Source: Woeseiaceae bacterium (GTDB lineage: Bacteria; Pseudomonadota; Gammaproteobacteria; Steroidobacterales; Woeseiaceae). From it: DNA of 64,000 nucleotides. Shown here in pieces: positions 17,192-27,124 of this stretch. The position numbers and the translations under genes are program-made. The notes under the pieces were generated by a model that worked only from the letters and a program-made list of their open reading frames with translations, did no database searches and was not told the DNA's origin. The stretch spans positions 124,001 through 188,000 of the forward strand of contig JAJFKT010000010.1 in the NCBI GenBank assembly GCA_021773075.1, given 5' to 3'. Each line of letters opens with the position of its first letter. Position 1 is the first letter of the stretch.

Positions 17192-19480
17192 GTGCCGACA
17201 ACTGCGACAACCGTCATTCGAGTCAGCCTGCTTTTGTTGGCAGGAGGATTCGCGGCGCAGCATAGCAGGGTTGCGCTGAGCTCGGACTGTTGCATTGCGT
17301 TATTTGTTGCAGTCGCCTTTCTATTAGTCTGCCGCCGACTGCAGTGGTTCGCATTTTTCTTGCTTGGCTTCACATTATTCATGCATTCGGGCAACGCTAT
17401 TGTTGATTCGCGCCTGAACGCAAAATTCGCTGGCGATAGCATGCTGACCCGTGTGCGTGTCATTGATTTTCCCAAAGTGAGTGGCGCGACGGTCGCGATG
17501 CTGGTCGCGCCAGTGAACGACGCGCGGCTGCCGGGACGATCTCGGGTGACCTGGTTTGAAGCGCCGCGAATACCCGAAATCGGAGAGGTATGGCAACTGG
17601 AGTTGCGACTGCGGCGGCCACGTGGCAACAGCAATCCAGGTGCGTTTAAGCTCGAAAACTGGATGTTTCGAGAGGACTTGCACGCCTCTGGTTACGTCGT
17701 TTCAGGCAAGCGAAATCAAAGACTTGCCAGCAAGACCTTGCCCGCGATCAACGCCTATCGTCGAAACTTTGAGATAGACGCACGCGAGCACGGCGGCGCG
17801 GCGGCAGCTGTTCTCGTGGCGCTCGGCGTGGGTAGCCGCCATCTGTTAAGTCGTGATCAGTGGGACAGATACGCCAGAACTGGGACGAGCCACCTGATGG
17901 CTATTTCGGGGCTGCATATCGGTTTGGCCGCGATGTTCGCGCTTGTTTGTCTAACGTTGGTATCGGGTTTGTTGAGACTGCGCGGCAATCATATCGACCG
18001 CGCAACGGTCGGCGCTGCAGCCCTCGCTAGCAGCTACGCGGTCGTCTCCGGTTTCGCTGTACCCTCTCAGCGAGCGGCTCTGATGCTGGCATTTGCGGCG
18101 CTTGCGTTGCTGAGTCGTCGCCGCCCACAACCCCTGCGAATCGTCGCAATGGTCGCTTTGATCGTGTTCATCCTGGAGCCGACTTCTCTGCTGCTGCCCG
18201 GATTCGGTCTGTCGTTTACCGCGGTAATGGTATTGCTGTGGTTTGCACGGAGTTACACGCCTTCATTCAAAGGTTCGCGCCTTATGCAGCTGCTTGCGAT
18301 GCAAGTAGCCCTGTTGTTTGGTCTCATGCCGCTGACAGCGACTATTTTTCAGCGCGTAGCGCTTGTCGCTCCAGTCGTAAATTTGATAGTGGTCCCTGTT
18401 TTTAGCTTCATTACGGTGCCGATGGTGCTAGCAAGTATGGCCTTGCGGCCGTTATCCGAAATGGCTAGCGTTGCGTTCCTCAAAGTGGCGGCAGGCAGTG
18501 CGAACGGCGTCGAGACAGTCATTGGTTTTTTTGCAAGTTTGCCATTCGCGGACACTCGAGTTGCTGGCATTGCAGGATTTGGCGGTACGATTTGGATTTT
18601 TGTTCTGCTCCCCGCGCTCTGGGTGCTCCTTCCGCGTGGGTGGCCGGGTCGCTGGATCGCGATACTGGCTGCTGTCGCGTTGCTGCTGCACAAGCCGGCC
18701 ACACCGTCGCCGGGCTGTGTCGATATGAACGTTCTGGACGTAGGGCAGGGCTTGTCAGTATTGCTACGTAGTGCACAGCAAACCTTGCTATTCGATACCG
18801 GCGCCTCCTACCGGATTGGCGGCGATGCGGCACAACAGGTCGTGCTGCCGTTTATGCGCTATCTTGGCAGTAATCGTCTCGACTTGCTGGTTGTTTCTCA
18901 CGCGGATGATGATCACGCAGGTGGGGCTTCAAGTCTGTTAAGGCATCTGGATGTTGGACAGATCTACGCTGGCGAATACCTTGCGGATATTTCCCGCAAT
19001 GTGATTGCATGTGGGAACGGCCAGACCTGGACGGCTGACGGCGTGGAATTTCAATTTCTGCACCCTGGTCGTGGGGCGACGCTTAACGGTAATGACGCGT
19101 CTTGCGTGTTGGCGGTTAGTACCGGTGAATATCGCTTATTGCTGACCGGTGACATCGAGGCGACCGCCGAGCGCGAGCTATTGGCCCGCTGGCCTTTCGA
19201 GTCGGTCAACGTCGTACTCATTCCACATCATGGCAGCCTGACATCTTCAAGCCCCGCACTGATTAATCGACTCCGGCCGGAACTGGCGATCGCATCAACA
19301 GGTTTTGACAATCGCTGGGGCCTGCCTAAGGAACGAGTGAGGAAGCGCTGGGAGGGTGCTGGCGCGGTCGTTCTGGATACAGCGAGCTCCGGCGCTATCA
19401 GTTTACGGATGTGCGCCGGAGACGGCATTACTCGCTTACAGAGTGAGCGTTCGCAACAACGACGGTTTTGGCACGATTAG
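17192..19480 (+). CDS. comEC: DNA uptake channel ComEC/Rec2
   Basis: Inner-membrane channel for single-stranded DNA in natural transformation. The 762-residue protein starts at GTG. It has an N-terminal membrane region and DUF4131/OB part (to about 200), then the competence domain with many helices (from TSHLMAISGLHIGLAAMFAL). A C-terminal metallo-beta-lactamase-like domain starts near residue 510 (MNVLDVGQGLSVLL) and contains the metal motif SHADDDHAGG, LLTGDIE and IPHHGS. All three parts are intact, so the gene looks functional. Whether the strain is competent cannot be judged from this gene alone. Confidence 0.93.
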   Translation: MPTTATTVIRVSLLLLAGGFAAQHSRVALSSDCCIALFVAVAFLLVCRRLQWFAFFLLGFTLFMHSGNAIVDSRLNAKFAGDSMLTRVRVIDFPKVSGATVAMLVAPVNDARLPGRSRVTWFEAPRIPEIGEVWQLELRLRRPRGNSNPGAFKLENWMFREDLHASGYVVSGKRNQRLASKTLPAINAYRRNFEIDAREHGGAAAAVLVALGVGSRHLLSRDQWDRYARTGTSHLMAISGLHIGLAAMFALVCLTLVSGLLRLRGNHIDRATVGAAALASSYAVVSGFAVPSQRAALMLAFAALALLSRRRPQPLRIVAMVALIVFILEPTSLLLPGFGLSFTAVMVLLWFARSYTPSFKGSRLMQLLAMQVALLFGLMPLTATIFQRVALVAPVVNLIVVPVFSFITVPMVLASMALRPLSEMASVAFLKVAAGSANGVETVIGFFASLPFADTRVAGIAGFGGTIWIFVLLPALWVLLPRGWPGRWIAILAAVALLLHKPATPSPGCVDMNVLDVGQGLSVLLRSAQQTLLFDTGASYRIGGDAAQQVVLPFMRYLGSNRLDLLVVSHADDDHAGGASSLLRHLDVGQIYAGEYLADISRNVIACGNGQTWTADGVEFQFLHPGRGATLNGNDASCVLAVSTGEYRLLLTGDIEATAERELLARWPFESVNVVLIPHHGSLTSSSPALINRLRPELAIASTGFDNRWGLPKERVRKRWEGAGAVVLDTASSGAISLRMCAGDGITRLQSERSQQRRFWHD

Positions 19481-19565
19481 GAACAGCTTTAGGGAGAATT
19501 CTTGGCCCCGTCACTGTATATTTCCATTTTTCGATTGTTCACATTCCCAGTATGTTCAGGATCTT

Positions 19566-20189
19566 ATGGTTGAGATAGTCAAATCCGGCGGTTGGTTGAT
19601 GTTGCCCATTATTCTGTGCGCGATAATTGCCATGGGCATCATTCTTGAGCGCTTTTGGACTTTGCGGCAAAAGCGCGTGATCCCGGATGATCTCACGAGC
19701 AAAGTCTGGGGTTGGGTCAAGAAAGACCAACTTGATCAGAAGCAGATTCAGACCTTGCACCAGGGATCAGCGCTCGGGCAGATTCTGGCCGCAGGCTTGA
19801 TCAATCGCGATCGTGACAGAGTCGTCTTGAAAGACTCCATTGAAGATACCGGTCGGCATGTAGTCCACGAACTCGAACGTTACCTTGAAACGCTGGGAAC
19901 TGTAGCGGCGATCACGCCGCTACTCGGTTTGCTCGGCACAGTCATCGGCATGGTGAAAGTTTTTACCGCAATCACAACACATGGCGTTGGCGATCCGACA
20001 GTGCTTGCGGGCGGTATCGCTGAGGCTCTGATAACCACTGCGGCAGGTCTTACCGTCGCAATTCCCGCATTGATCGGTTATCGCTATTACCGCACCCGTG
20101 TCGACACCCTGGTGGTTGATATGGAAAAAGAGGCAATCAAACTGGTCGAAGCACTGCATCGGCGCAGTGAGATAGGGAAAAGCAAGTAA
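19566..20189 (+). CDS. exbB: MotA/TolQ/ExbB proton channel protein
   Basis: Proton-channel subunit that energises outer-membrane processes with an ExbD partner. The chosen ATG gives 207 residues starting MVEIVKSGGWLMLPIILCAI; a longer open frame upstream overlaps comEC and is not credible. Three membrane segments are visible: about 11-30, 105-130 (TLGTVAAITPLLGLLGTVIGM, the conserved TolQ/ExbB core) and 150-170. It overlaps exbD by one base (TAATG). In gammaproteobacteria this exbB-exbD pair often precedes msbA-lpxK; what it energises there is not settled. Confidence 0.88.
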   Translation: MVEIVKSGGWLMLPIILCAIIAMGIILERFWTLRQKRVIPDDLTSKVWGWVKKDQLDQKQIQTLHQGSALGQILAAGLINRDRDRVVLKDSIEDTGRHVVHELERYLETLGTVAAITPLLGLLGTVIGMVKVFTAITTHGVGDPTVLAGGIAEALITTAAGLTVAIPALIGYRYYRTRVDTLVVDMEKEAIKLVEALHRRSEIGKSK

Positions 20190-20611
20190 TGAAGCTAAGT
20201 CTGCGCGCAAAGACGCAGCCGGAAGTGAATTTAACGTCCTTGATCGACGTCGTATTGCTTCTGTTGATCTTTTTTATGGTCTCGACGAGCTTCGTCAAAC
20301 AATCACAAATAAATATCAGTCTGCCGCAAACGGATAGCACAACGATCGTAGAAGAGCCGCCAGAGCAGATCGACATCATGATCACCGCGACTGGCATCTA
20401 CCTGGTCAACGGTCGGGAGTTGATTAACAACCGGCCAGAGACGATTCGAAATGCCCTGCAAAAAGTAGCGGCGGGTCGAAACAATATGCCGATGACCATT
20501 AGCGCAGATGCGGACGCTAAACATCAACATGTCGTCACAGCAATGGATGTCGCCGGGCGACTGGGCTTCACGCAGATTAGTATTGCGACCGTCAACGACC
20601 CGGTTGAGTAG
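20189..20611 (+). CDS. exbD: ExbD/TolR biopolymer transport protein
   Basis: A 140-residue partner of the preceding channel protein. It has a short cytoplasmic N-terminus, one membrane helix (about 17-36) carrying the proton-relay Asp (NLTSLIDVVLLLLIFFMVS), and a periplasmic domain. The ATG overlaps the exbB stop. The domain ends in DVAGRLGFTQISIATV, typical of ExbD/TolR. It is followed after 18 bp by msbA. Confidence 0.92.
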   Translation: MKLSLRAKTQPEVNLTSLIDVVLLLLIFFMVSTSFVKQSQINISLPQTDSTTIVEEPPEQIDIMITATGIYLVNGRELINNRPETIRNALQKVAAGRNNMPMTISADADAKHQHVVTAMDVAGRLGFTQISIATVNDPVE

Positions 20612-20629
20612 CGAGGGAATCACGCCACC

Positions 20630-22381
20630 GTGAGCAAGCGCATCGACCCTGAAGTTCGAGTTGTCTACGGGCGATTGTTCCGTTACGTCACCCCCCACAA
20701 ACTGATCGGGGTGGTCGCGGTAGTCGCGATGGCTGCTACGGCGATTGTCGAGGGTGGCCTGGTCTACTTGTTGCAGCCACTGATGGACGAGACACTCGTG
20801 GCCAAAAACGTGGAGTCAGGTGTTTCGATTTCACTGGCCTTCATGGGGATATTCGTTCTTCGTGGTTTGTCGGGGTTCGCGACGGAGTATTCGCTCGGCC
20901 GGATCGGGCGCAACGTCATCAGCGATTTGCGCAGGGAGGTTTTTGGCAAATTCCTCACTTTGCCTGGCAAGTTTTTCGACGCGCAGGCGGCTGGGCCGCT
21001 GATGTCCCGGTTGACCTACAACGTCGAGATGGTTGCCGAATCTGTGACCAGCGTTGTGACCGTCGCGGTAAGAGATATTCTCACTGTAATTGCGGCGTTC
21101 GCCGTAATGCTCTATCAAAGTCCCACATTGACCGTTTTCGTTGCAATCCTGTTTCCGATCGTCGCGATGCTGGTGCGATTGTTGGGCGTCGCATTTCGAC
21201 GTTACAGCAGTCGCATTCAGGATTCGATTGGCGAAGTAACTCAGGTCACGGATGAAATCATACGCGGCAACTCCGTGGTGAAGGCATTTGGCGGCTTTGA
21301 GTATGAACTTGATCGATTGACCGAAGTCGACGAAAGAAATCGAAAGCAGAATCTGAAGTTGATCAGAGTGCGTTCACTGGGTGTGGCTGTTACGCAGATC
21401 GTATTTGGATTTGGTATCGCCCTGGTTGTATACGTCGCGGGTCTGCAGTCCATCGATGGTGTGTTGACGCCTGGCCAGTTCATTTCATTTTTTTCAGCAA
21501 TGATGCTTATGTTGCAGCCGGTCCGGCGCATTACAAACGTAAACGCAACCTTGCAAAGAGGAGTGGCGGGGGCGGACAGTTTGTTTGCAGTTATCGATGA
21601 GAAGGATGAAGAGGATACCGGCACTCGTGAAATCGAACGCGCCATTGGTGTCGTTCGTTTTGACAAAGTTGGGTTCTCATACGGCGATGGTGACGGCGCT
21701 GTCATTGACGGCGTGAGTGTCGAAATCGGTGCAGGCGAGACACTCGCTATTGTTGGTCATTCCGGCAGCGGAAAGTCAACGTTGGCCAGCTTGCTGCCGC
21801 GTTTCTATGAGTTGGATTCGGGCGATATCCTGATTGACGACGTACCGATCCGGGAGCTCACTCTGAATAGTCTACGCAGCAACATCAGTCTGGTGAGCCA
21901 GGATGTTGTACTTTTCAACGATTCGATTAGAAATAACCTGGCCTATGGCGAATTGCGTGCGAAGACGGAAGATGAGTTGCATGCCGCTGCGGAGGCCGCT
22001 CATGTCCTCGAATTCGTTAATGATTTGCCCGACGGACTCGAATCGGTGGTCGGCGATAGAGGTGCTCTATTGTCCGGTGGCCAACGGCAACGCATAGCGA
22101 TCGGCCGGGCGTTACTCAAGAATGCGCCGATATTAATTTTGGATGAGGCCACCTCGGCATTGGACACGCAGTCCGAACGCAAGATCCAGGACGCGCTTAA
22201 TGTGTTGATGAAGGACCGGACAACGCTGGTTATTGCGCATCGTCTATCCACCGTCGAAAAGGCGGATCGAATTATCGTCCTCGACGCTGGTCGTATTGTC
22301 GAAACGGGAACGCACGACCAACTCATTGAGCAGAATGGCCATTACGCTGCTTTGTATCGCATGCAGTTTACTGACGAGTAG
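20630..22381 (+). CDS. msbA: Lipid A export ATP-binding/permease MsbA
   Basis: Homodimeric ABC exporter that flips lipid A-core across the inner membrane. The 583-residue half-transporter has six membrane helices in residues 1-320 and a nucleotide-binding domain from about 345. Walker A is GHSGSGKST, the Q-loop SLVSQDVVLFNDSI, the signature LLSGGQRQR, Walker B ILILDEATSALD, and the switch His lies in IAHRLSTVEKAD. The start is GTG. Coupling with lpxK immediately downstream supports MsbA over other exporters. Confidence 0.94.
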   Translation: MSKRIDPEVRVVYGRLFRYVTPHKLIGVVAVVAMAATAIVEGGLVYLLQPLMDETLVAKNVESGVSISLAFMGIFVLRGLSGFATEYSLGRIGRNVISDLRREVFGKFLTLPGKFFDAQAAGPLMSRLTYNVEMVAESVTSVVTVAVRDILTVIAAFAVMLYQSPTLTVFVAILFPIVAMLVRLLGVAFRRYSSRIQDSIGEVTQVTDEIIRGNSVVKAFGGFEYELDRLTEVDERNRKQNLKLIRVRSLGVAVTQIVFGFGIALVVYVAGLQSIDGVLTPGQFISFFSAMMLMLQPVRRITNVNATLQRGVAGADSLFAVIDEKDEEDTGTREIERAIGVVRFDKVGFSYGDGDGAVIDGVSVEIGAGETLAIVGHSGSGKSTLASLLPRFYELDSGDILIDDVPIRELTLNSLRSNISLVSQDVVLFNDSIRNNLAYGELRAKTEDELHAAAEAAHVLEFVNDLPDGLESVVGDRGALLSGGQRQRIAIGRALLKNAPILILDEATSALDTQSERKIQDALNVLMKDRTTLVIAHRLSTVEKADRIIVLDAGRIVETGTHDQLIEQNGHYAALYRMQFTDE

Positions 22382-22387
22382 CAACAT

Positions 22388-23419
22388 TTGAGCGCCACCT
22401 ACAAATGGATACATCGAGTTTGGTACGAAGGTGCTCGATCCGGCGCCATTCTTTTGCCGTTGAGTGGCCTGTATTACCTAGCGCTCAAACTTCGCGCGTT
22501 TCTGTTTCGCTGCGGAGTAATTCGCAGCTATAAGGCACATGCACCTGTCGTCATTGTCGGCAATATTACGGCCGGTGGTACCGGCAAAACCCCAACGGTT
22601 ATTTGGTTGGTCAATGAATTGCGTAATAACGGATTCACTCCGGGAATTGTGAGTCGCGGCTACGGCGGCAGCAAGTCTGGTACTTCGATGCGGGTTGACG
22701 CAGACAGTGACGCGAGTGTTGTCGGTGACGAGCCGGTGCTTTTGGCCAGACGCGGAAAATGTCCGGTTGTCGTCGATTCGGATCGTGTCAGGGCAGCGGC
22801 GATGCTGGTCGAAGACGGTGTCGATGTGGTCGTCGCAGACGACGGTCTGCAGCATGTGCGCCTAAAACGCGATTTCGAATTTTGCGTCATAGATGGCCAA
22901 CGAAAGTTGGGCAATGGACGATTATTGCCAGCAGGACCGCTGCGCGAGTCAGTGAAGCGACTGCAAAGTATCGATCAAATTCTCGTCAACGGCGGTAACT
23001 TTGACTACGGCTCGAAGTCCGCCGTTCGATTTGATCTCATTTCAGGCGACGCGCATCGTCTCAACGGATCGCTCGCCCGCCCATTGAGCGGATTCAAGGG
23101 CACAACTGTGCATGCGGTCGCGGGTATCGGTAATCCACAGCGCTTCTTCGATCTGTTGCACGAGAATGGTATCCAGGTGATTGAACACAGTTTCCCCGAT
23201 CATGCCGTTATAACGAAGGGCGAATTGCAGTTTGGCGATGACTTCGAGGTCTTCATGACGGAGAAAGATGCCGTCAAACTCGGGCCAAAGCATGCCGACA
23301 AATATTGGTTTATTCCCGTGGATCTGAGAATGGATGCGGAAAGTGCATCTGCCATCATTGACGACCTTAGTACGCGAATACGAGCGTGCAGCGGAGCTTC
23401 AGGCGCTAGCGACAAGTAA
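22388..23419 (+). CDS. lpxK: Tetraacyldisaccharide 4'-kinase LpxK
   Basis: Phosphorylates the 4' position of the lipid A disaccharide precursor on the cytoplasmic face of the inner membrane. Length is 343 residues from a TTG start. Motifs: an N-terminal membrane-associated helix, the P-loop VGNITAGGTGKTPTVIWL, SRGYGG, VGDEPVLLARR, DDGLQHVRLKRDFEFCVIDG and the late MTEKDAVK. It follows msbA by 6 bp. Its last 21 bp overlap the 3' end of cysG on the other strand. Confidence 0.95.
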   Translation: MSATYKWIHRVWYEGARSGAILLPLSGLYYLALKLRAFLFRCGVIRSYKAHAPVVIVGNITAGGTGKTPTVIWLVNELRNNGFTPGIVSRGYGGSKSGTSMRVDADSDASVVGDEPVLLARRGKCPVVVDSDRVRAAAMLVEDGVDVVVADDGLQHVRLKRDFEFCVIDGQRKLGNGRLLPAGPLRESVKRLQSIDQILVNGGNFDYGSKSAVRFDLISGDAHRLNGSLARPLSGFKGTTVHAVAGIGNPQRFFDLLHENGIQVIEHSFPDHAVITKGELQFGDDFEVFMTEKDAVKLGPKHADKYWFIPVDLRMDAESASAIIDDLSTRIRACSGASGASDK

Positions 23420-24835
23420 CTCAGGTTGATCGTCCAGAAAGGCTTCCTCACCGAACCACGAGAGCTTGTCCCGCAGACCTACGACGCTGCCAATAATGAT
23501 CAGAGCAGGGCTCTGAATCTGCGCAAGCGCTGCTTTTTCGCGAAGGTTTGCGAGAGTTCCGACAACTACGCGTTGATTTTCGTTTGTGCCATTTTCGATA
23601 ATTGCGGCGGGTATTGTTGCATCTGCTCCATGCAGGAGCAGACCGTCGACGATACTGCGCAACGATGACAAGCCCATGTAGATGACAGTCGTTTGGCGAG
23701 GTTGAAGCAGATTCTTGAAGTCAATGTTCAGTTCACCATTTTTTTCATGCCCCGTGATCACCGTATAGCCCTGGGCATGGTCACGATGAGTTAGCGGTAT
23801 GCCGGCATACGTTGAACAACCATTAGCCGCTGTAACACCCGGGATAACCTGGAACGCTACGTCATTGTCGGCCAGAGTTGCGATCTCTTCTCCACCGCGC
23901 CCGAAAACGAACGGGTCGCCGCCTTTCAGACGAAGAACACGCTTTCCTTCCTGGGCCAGGCGAACGAGCATCTCGCTAATATCCTGTTGCGCCACCGAGT
24001 GGTTATTTTTTTTCTTGCCCACGTAAATTCGCCGTGCATCGCGGCGCACCAGGTTCAAAATGCCATCGCCAATCAGGCGGTCGTAAAGGACGACGTCGGC
24101 CTGTTGCATGAGTCGAAGCGCGCGAAATGTTAATAGGTCGGGATCGCCAGGCCCTGTACCGACAAGATAGACCTCGCCATTCGGAGTGCTGCTGCCCGCA
24201 GATGCTGCTTCACGCAGCAAGCTGTCCATCAGTGTGGCGGCCTGTTCTTCCTGTCCTGAGAAAATGTGTTCTGCGACGGCTCCCTCGACCATGGTCTCCC
24301 AAAAGCGGCGCCGTCGGCTCATGTTGGATATCGCTTCCTTAACCTTCTCTCGGTAACTGCCGGCAAACTCGGCAAGGCGGCCATAGGCGGCGGGGATAAT
24401 GGTCTCAAGTCTGGCTTTCAGACTACGCACCAGCAGTGGGCTGGTACCCCCGCTGCCAATAGCGACGACCAGCGGAGAGCGGTCAACTATCGCTGGCATT
24501 ATGAAATCACAGTAGTCGGGATTGTCCGCAATATTTACCAGAACGCCAGCGGCGCTGGCCAGGTGATACAGCTCCTGATTAACCCGCGTGTCGGCAGAAG
24601 CGCCGTATGCAACGATGCAGCCGTCGAGATCTGCCGCTATTAGTCCATCAGTTTTGTGGGTGACCTTGTCCTCCGACAATAGTCGCAGCAGATCCTGATT
24701 CGGTGCGGGTGCGATGACCGTCAAGTCACAGCCCGCCCGGATCAGAAGGTCAGCTTTACGCGCGGCGAGTGTGCCATCGCCAACAACCAGCGCACGCTGG
24801 TCTTTGACATTCAGGAAGATAGGTAGGTGGTCCAC
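23399..24835 (-). CDS. cysG: Sirohaem synthase CysG
   Basis: Multifunctional enzyme that makes sirohaem from uroporphyrinogen III: methylation, NAD-dependent oxidation and iron insertion. The 478-residue protein has an N-terminal precorrin-2 dehydrogenase/ferrochelatase part (LVVGDGTLAARKADLL; the Rossmann glycine loop reads GDGTLA) and a C-terminal SAM methyltransferase from about 220 (VYLVGTGPGDPDLLTFRAL, RLKGGDPFVFGRGGEE, VIPGVTAANGCSTYAGIPLT). Sirohaem serves nitrite and sulphite reductases, and precorrin-2 also feeds haem d1. None of those users is in this window. It converges on lpxK. Confidence 0.95.
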   Translation of the reverse strand: MDHLPIFLNVKDQRALVVGDGTLAARKADLLIRAGCDLTVIAPAPNQDLLRLLSEDKVTHKTDGLIAADLDGCIVAYGASADTRVNQELYHLASAAGVLVNIADNPDYCDFIMPAIVDRSPLVVAIGSGGTSPLLVRSLKARLETIIPAAYGRLAEFAGSYREKVKEAISNMSRRRRFWETMVEGAVAEHIFSGQEEQAATLMDSLLREAASAGSSTPNGEVYLVGTGPGDPDLLTFRALRLMQQADVVLYDRLIGDGILNLVRRDARRIYVGKKKNNHSVAQQDISEMLVRLAQEGKRVLRLKGGDPFVFGRGGEEIATLADNDVAFQVIPGVTAANGCSTYAGIPLTHRDHAQGYTVITGHEKNGELNIDFKNLLQPRQTTVIYMGLSSLRSIVDGLLLHGADATIPAAIIENGTNENQRVVVGTLANLREKAALAQIQSPALIIIGSVVGLRDKLSWFGEEAFLDDQPELLVASA

Positions 24836-25002
24836 TGCGTTTTCCCGCGGAATTCGAAAGTCCGGATATTATTCTTTATTCCGAAATCGAATGTGCGCAG
24901 AATCTGGCCTACGGATAGATCGTTATCATCTTTTCCAATTACTGCTCGTTCTAAGCGCTATCCGATTTCACAACAGATGGGGAATCTCTCCCTTACGAGC
25001 GC

Positions 25003-27063
25003 CTAAAATGTGTACACAAGCCCTGCCGTAATAGTTCTGCCCGCGCCAAAAATACGCTCGCCAACCGCGATGTCGGATAGAGCCGCGCGATTGACGCCGG
25101 CCAGATGGTCCTGGTATCGAATATCAAACGCGTTACGAACCTGACCCTCAATCCGTAAAGATTCCGTTGCCAGCCAGCTGAAGCCAAGATCCAACAGTTC
25201 GTAGGCGGACGATTTCTTCTCACTGTTGAATACCGCAACGTTTGATTGTGTAGCGTATGCAATAAGGCGCGCATCCGCGGACCAGGAAGTCGAAGCATAG
25301 GCAAGGCCAATGCTGGCATTCGGTGGCGCGAGGCGATACAGATTATCGGCGACATCGGTTCGTTTACCGCGAGCGTAGCTGACGACTCCGTCGAGTCGAA
25401 AGCCGCCTGACAACTCCATATTCCACGCGATGTCGGCACCGAATATTTCGGCATCTGTGTTCGCAAACTGCAAAGCGGGTAAACCGGTCATCATCATTGA
25501 GACCATATTCGCTGTAGCATCGATGGCTGGAACGCCCTGAATAAATCCGTCGACTGATTTGAAGAATACCTGTGGAGATAGGTGCAGCCGGCCGACTACA
25601 GCCGTCACGCCGATATTGATCTCTGTCGAGCGCTCAGATTCAAGATTGAGCCCGCCGACGTAGCTACGGCCATCGGCCAATCCACCGCTCGCCTGCAGGG
25701 GCAGCCATAGATACAATTCCTGGTAGGAGGGCGCGCGCGATTTCCGCGCTAGCTCTACACTCCACATCAGGTTTTTATCTGTTCTGCGCCTTAATTTAAC
25801 GACCGTATCAAGGTCAGAAAAAGACAGCTTCCGGTCAGAATTATTGAAGACATTTGCGAGCATTCCTGGCGCTGCAACGGGCATTCCGGAAATGCTGACT
25901 TTCCCAGCCTCGGTGTTTACGTGTTTCGATGCTAGTCCGAGTTCAATTTCCGAGCTTGCCATCCGAATGCTCCATTCTGCGAAAAGTGCGGCAAGATCGC
26001 GACGGACATCGACGAAGTTTTCTACGCGAAAAGCGGCGTTGTTGGGGTTTGTAATAACAGAGTCATGTTTACCACGATTGGCATTCGCACCGATCTCAAG
26101 TGAAGAATTCGTAAATTCGAACGATCCGGCCAGTCGCGCTGTGGTGCCTTCTCCCTGCGCATGATTTTGGCGAAACGCCATCGGCATCGGTGCACCGCGG
26201 AGCGTGAAGTTGTCCATGCCATGGTTCACTTCATTCACTGAAAGCGCGCCCTCGAGCTTGAACCGGTCGCTGGCCTGGTAGAGGAAGTGGGTGCCAGCCA
26301 ACGATGTGTCAATGTAACGTATGTCCATCGGCAACGCGGGCGTTCCAGAGTCTTCAGTATCCAATTTACCGACGAACAGGGCGAAATGGTCTTCTCCATT
26401 CGTGTAAGCGTAGCTAGCGTCGTAGCGACGTCTGTCGAGCATGGATGGCCGAATATCGCCTGCGGGCGTGTCGACGTTGTGGCCATTGTCGTGCTCGGCA
26501 ATAAATGATGCTCGATGTGAGGCATCCGACAAAGTCAGGCGACCGGCTATGGTTGCAAGATCCCCATTGTCGGAGTATCGAGACCCAAGCATGCCGTTTG
26601 CACCAAATTGCGCCTCGCCGAAGTCGCCGCGCGCAATGCGAGCATTAACGTGGCCACCAATTGTTTCAGGACCCGAAGAGACGCTGGCAATGCCTCGTTC
26701 AAGCGTCAATGCTTCGGTAATCATCGGGGATACGTAGGAGAGAGGCGCATCCATAACATTGGGGCCGCCAGAGATAATCGAGTGATTGTCGATCGTTACG
26801 GCAACGCGATCACCGTACATTCCCCGATATTGGGCTATTCCCGTGAGCATGCCATTACTATTGACGTTAGCGCCTGGCAAGTTCTTTAGTGCGACGGCCG
26901 TGTCGACCAGTAACTCCTGATCTACTGCAATATCGACTTTGTCAGTTGATATCGTGTGACCGGCCACGACGATTTCATCAATGGGCTCGTCCGGGCCCTG
27001 TGCTGCGGCTGTGCTGGCGAAGATTACCAGCGACAGACAAGCTACTCCAAATGGGAGATTCAT
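25003..27063 (-). CDS. TonB-dependent receptor, possibly for copper
   Basis: A 686-residue outer-membrane transporter with a signal peptide (to about 21), an N-terminal plug (DEIVVAGHTISTDKVDIAV, then GDRVAVTIDNHSIISGGPN, GIASVSSGPETIGGHVNARI) and a 22-strand-type barrel ending GAGRTITAGLVYTF with the C-terminal aromatic. The ATG has a good ribosome site (CAGGAGCAGG). Methionine-rich stretches and a His-rich DUF2946 protein directly upstream hint at copper, as in OprC/NosA-type receptors; this is inference. Energy would come from a TonB system not in the window, or possibly the exbB/exbD pair at 19.6-20.6 kb. Confidence 0.85.
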   Translation of the reverse strand: MNLPFGVACLSLVIFASTAAAQGPDEPIDEIVVAGHTISTDKVDIAVDQELLVDTAVALKNLPGANVNSNGMLTGIAQYRGMYGDRVAVTIDNHSIISGGPNVMDAPLSYVSPMITEALTLERGIASVSSGPETIGGHVNARIARGDFGEAQFGANGMLGSRYSDNGDLATIAGRLTLSDASHRASFIAEHDNGHNVDTPAGDIRPSMLDRRRYDASYAYTNGEDHFALFVGKLDTEDSGTPALPMDIRYIDTSLAGTHFLYQASDRFKLEGALSVNEVNHGMDNFTLRGAPMPMAFRQNHAQGEGTTARLAGSFEFTNSSLEIGANANRGKHDSVITNPNNAAFRVENFVDVRRDLAALFAEWSIRMASSEIELGLASKHVNTEAGKVSISGMPVAAPGMLANVFNNSDRKLSFSDLDTVVKLRRRTDKNLMWSVELARKSRAPSYQELYLWLPLQASGGLADGRSYVGGLNLESERSTEINIGVTAVVGRLHLSPQVFFKSVDGFIQGVPAIDATANMVSMMMTGLPALQFANTDAEIFGADIAWNMELSGGFRLDGVVSYARGKRTDVADNLYRLAPPNASIGLAYASTSWSADARLIAYATQSNVAVFNSEKKSSAYELLDLGFSWLATESLRIEGQVRNAFDIRYQDHLAGVNRAALSDIAVGERIFGAGRTITAGLVYTF

Positions 27064-27124
27064 ATCCTGCTCCTGAAAATGTTGCGGTGGTGCGGTGATT
27101 GACCGCTTTGATTCAACGCTTTAT

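Noticed and set aside
19356..19565. Longer exbB start inside comEC
   Set aside because: The extra residues are out-of-frame comEC sequence without similarity to ExbB, and the ATG at 19566 gives the normal family length.
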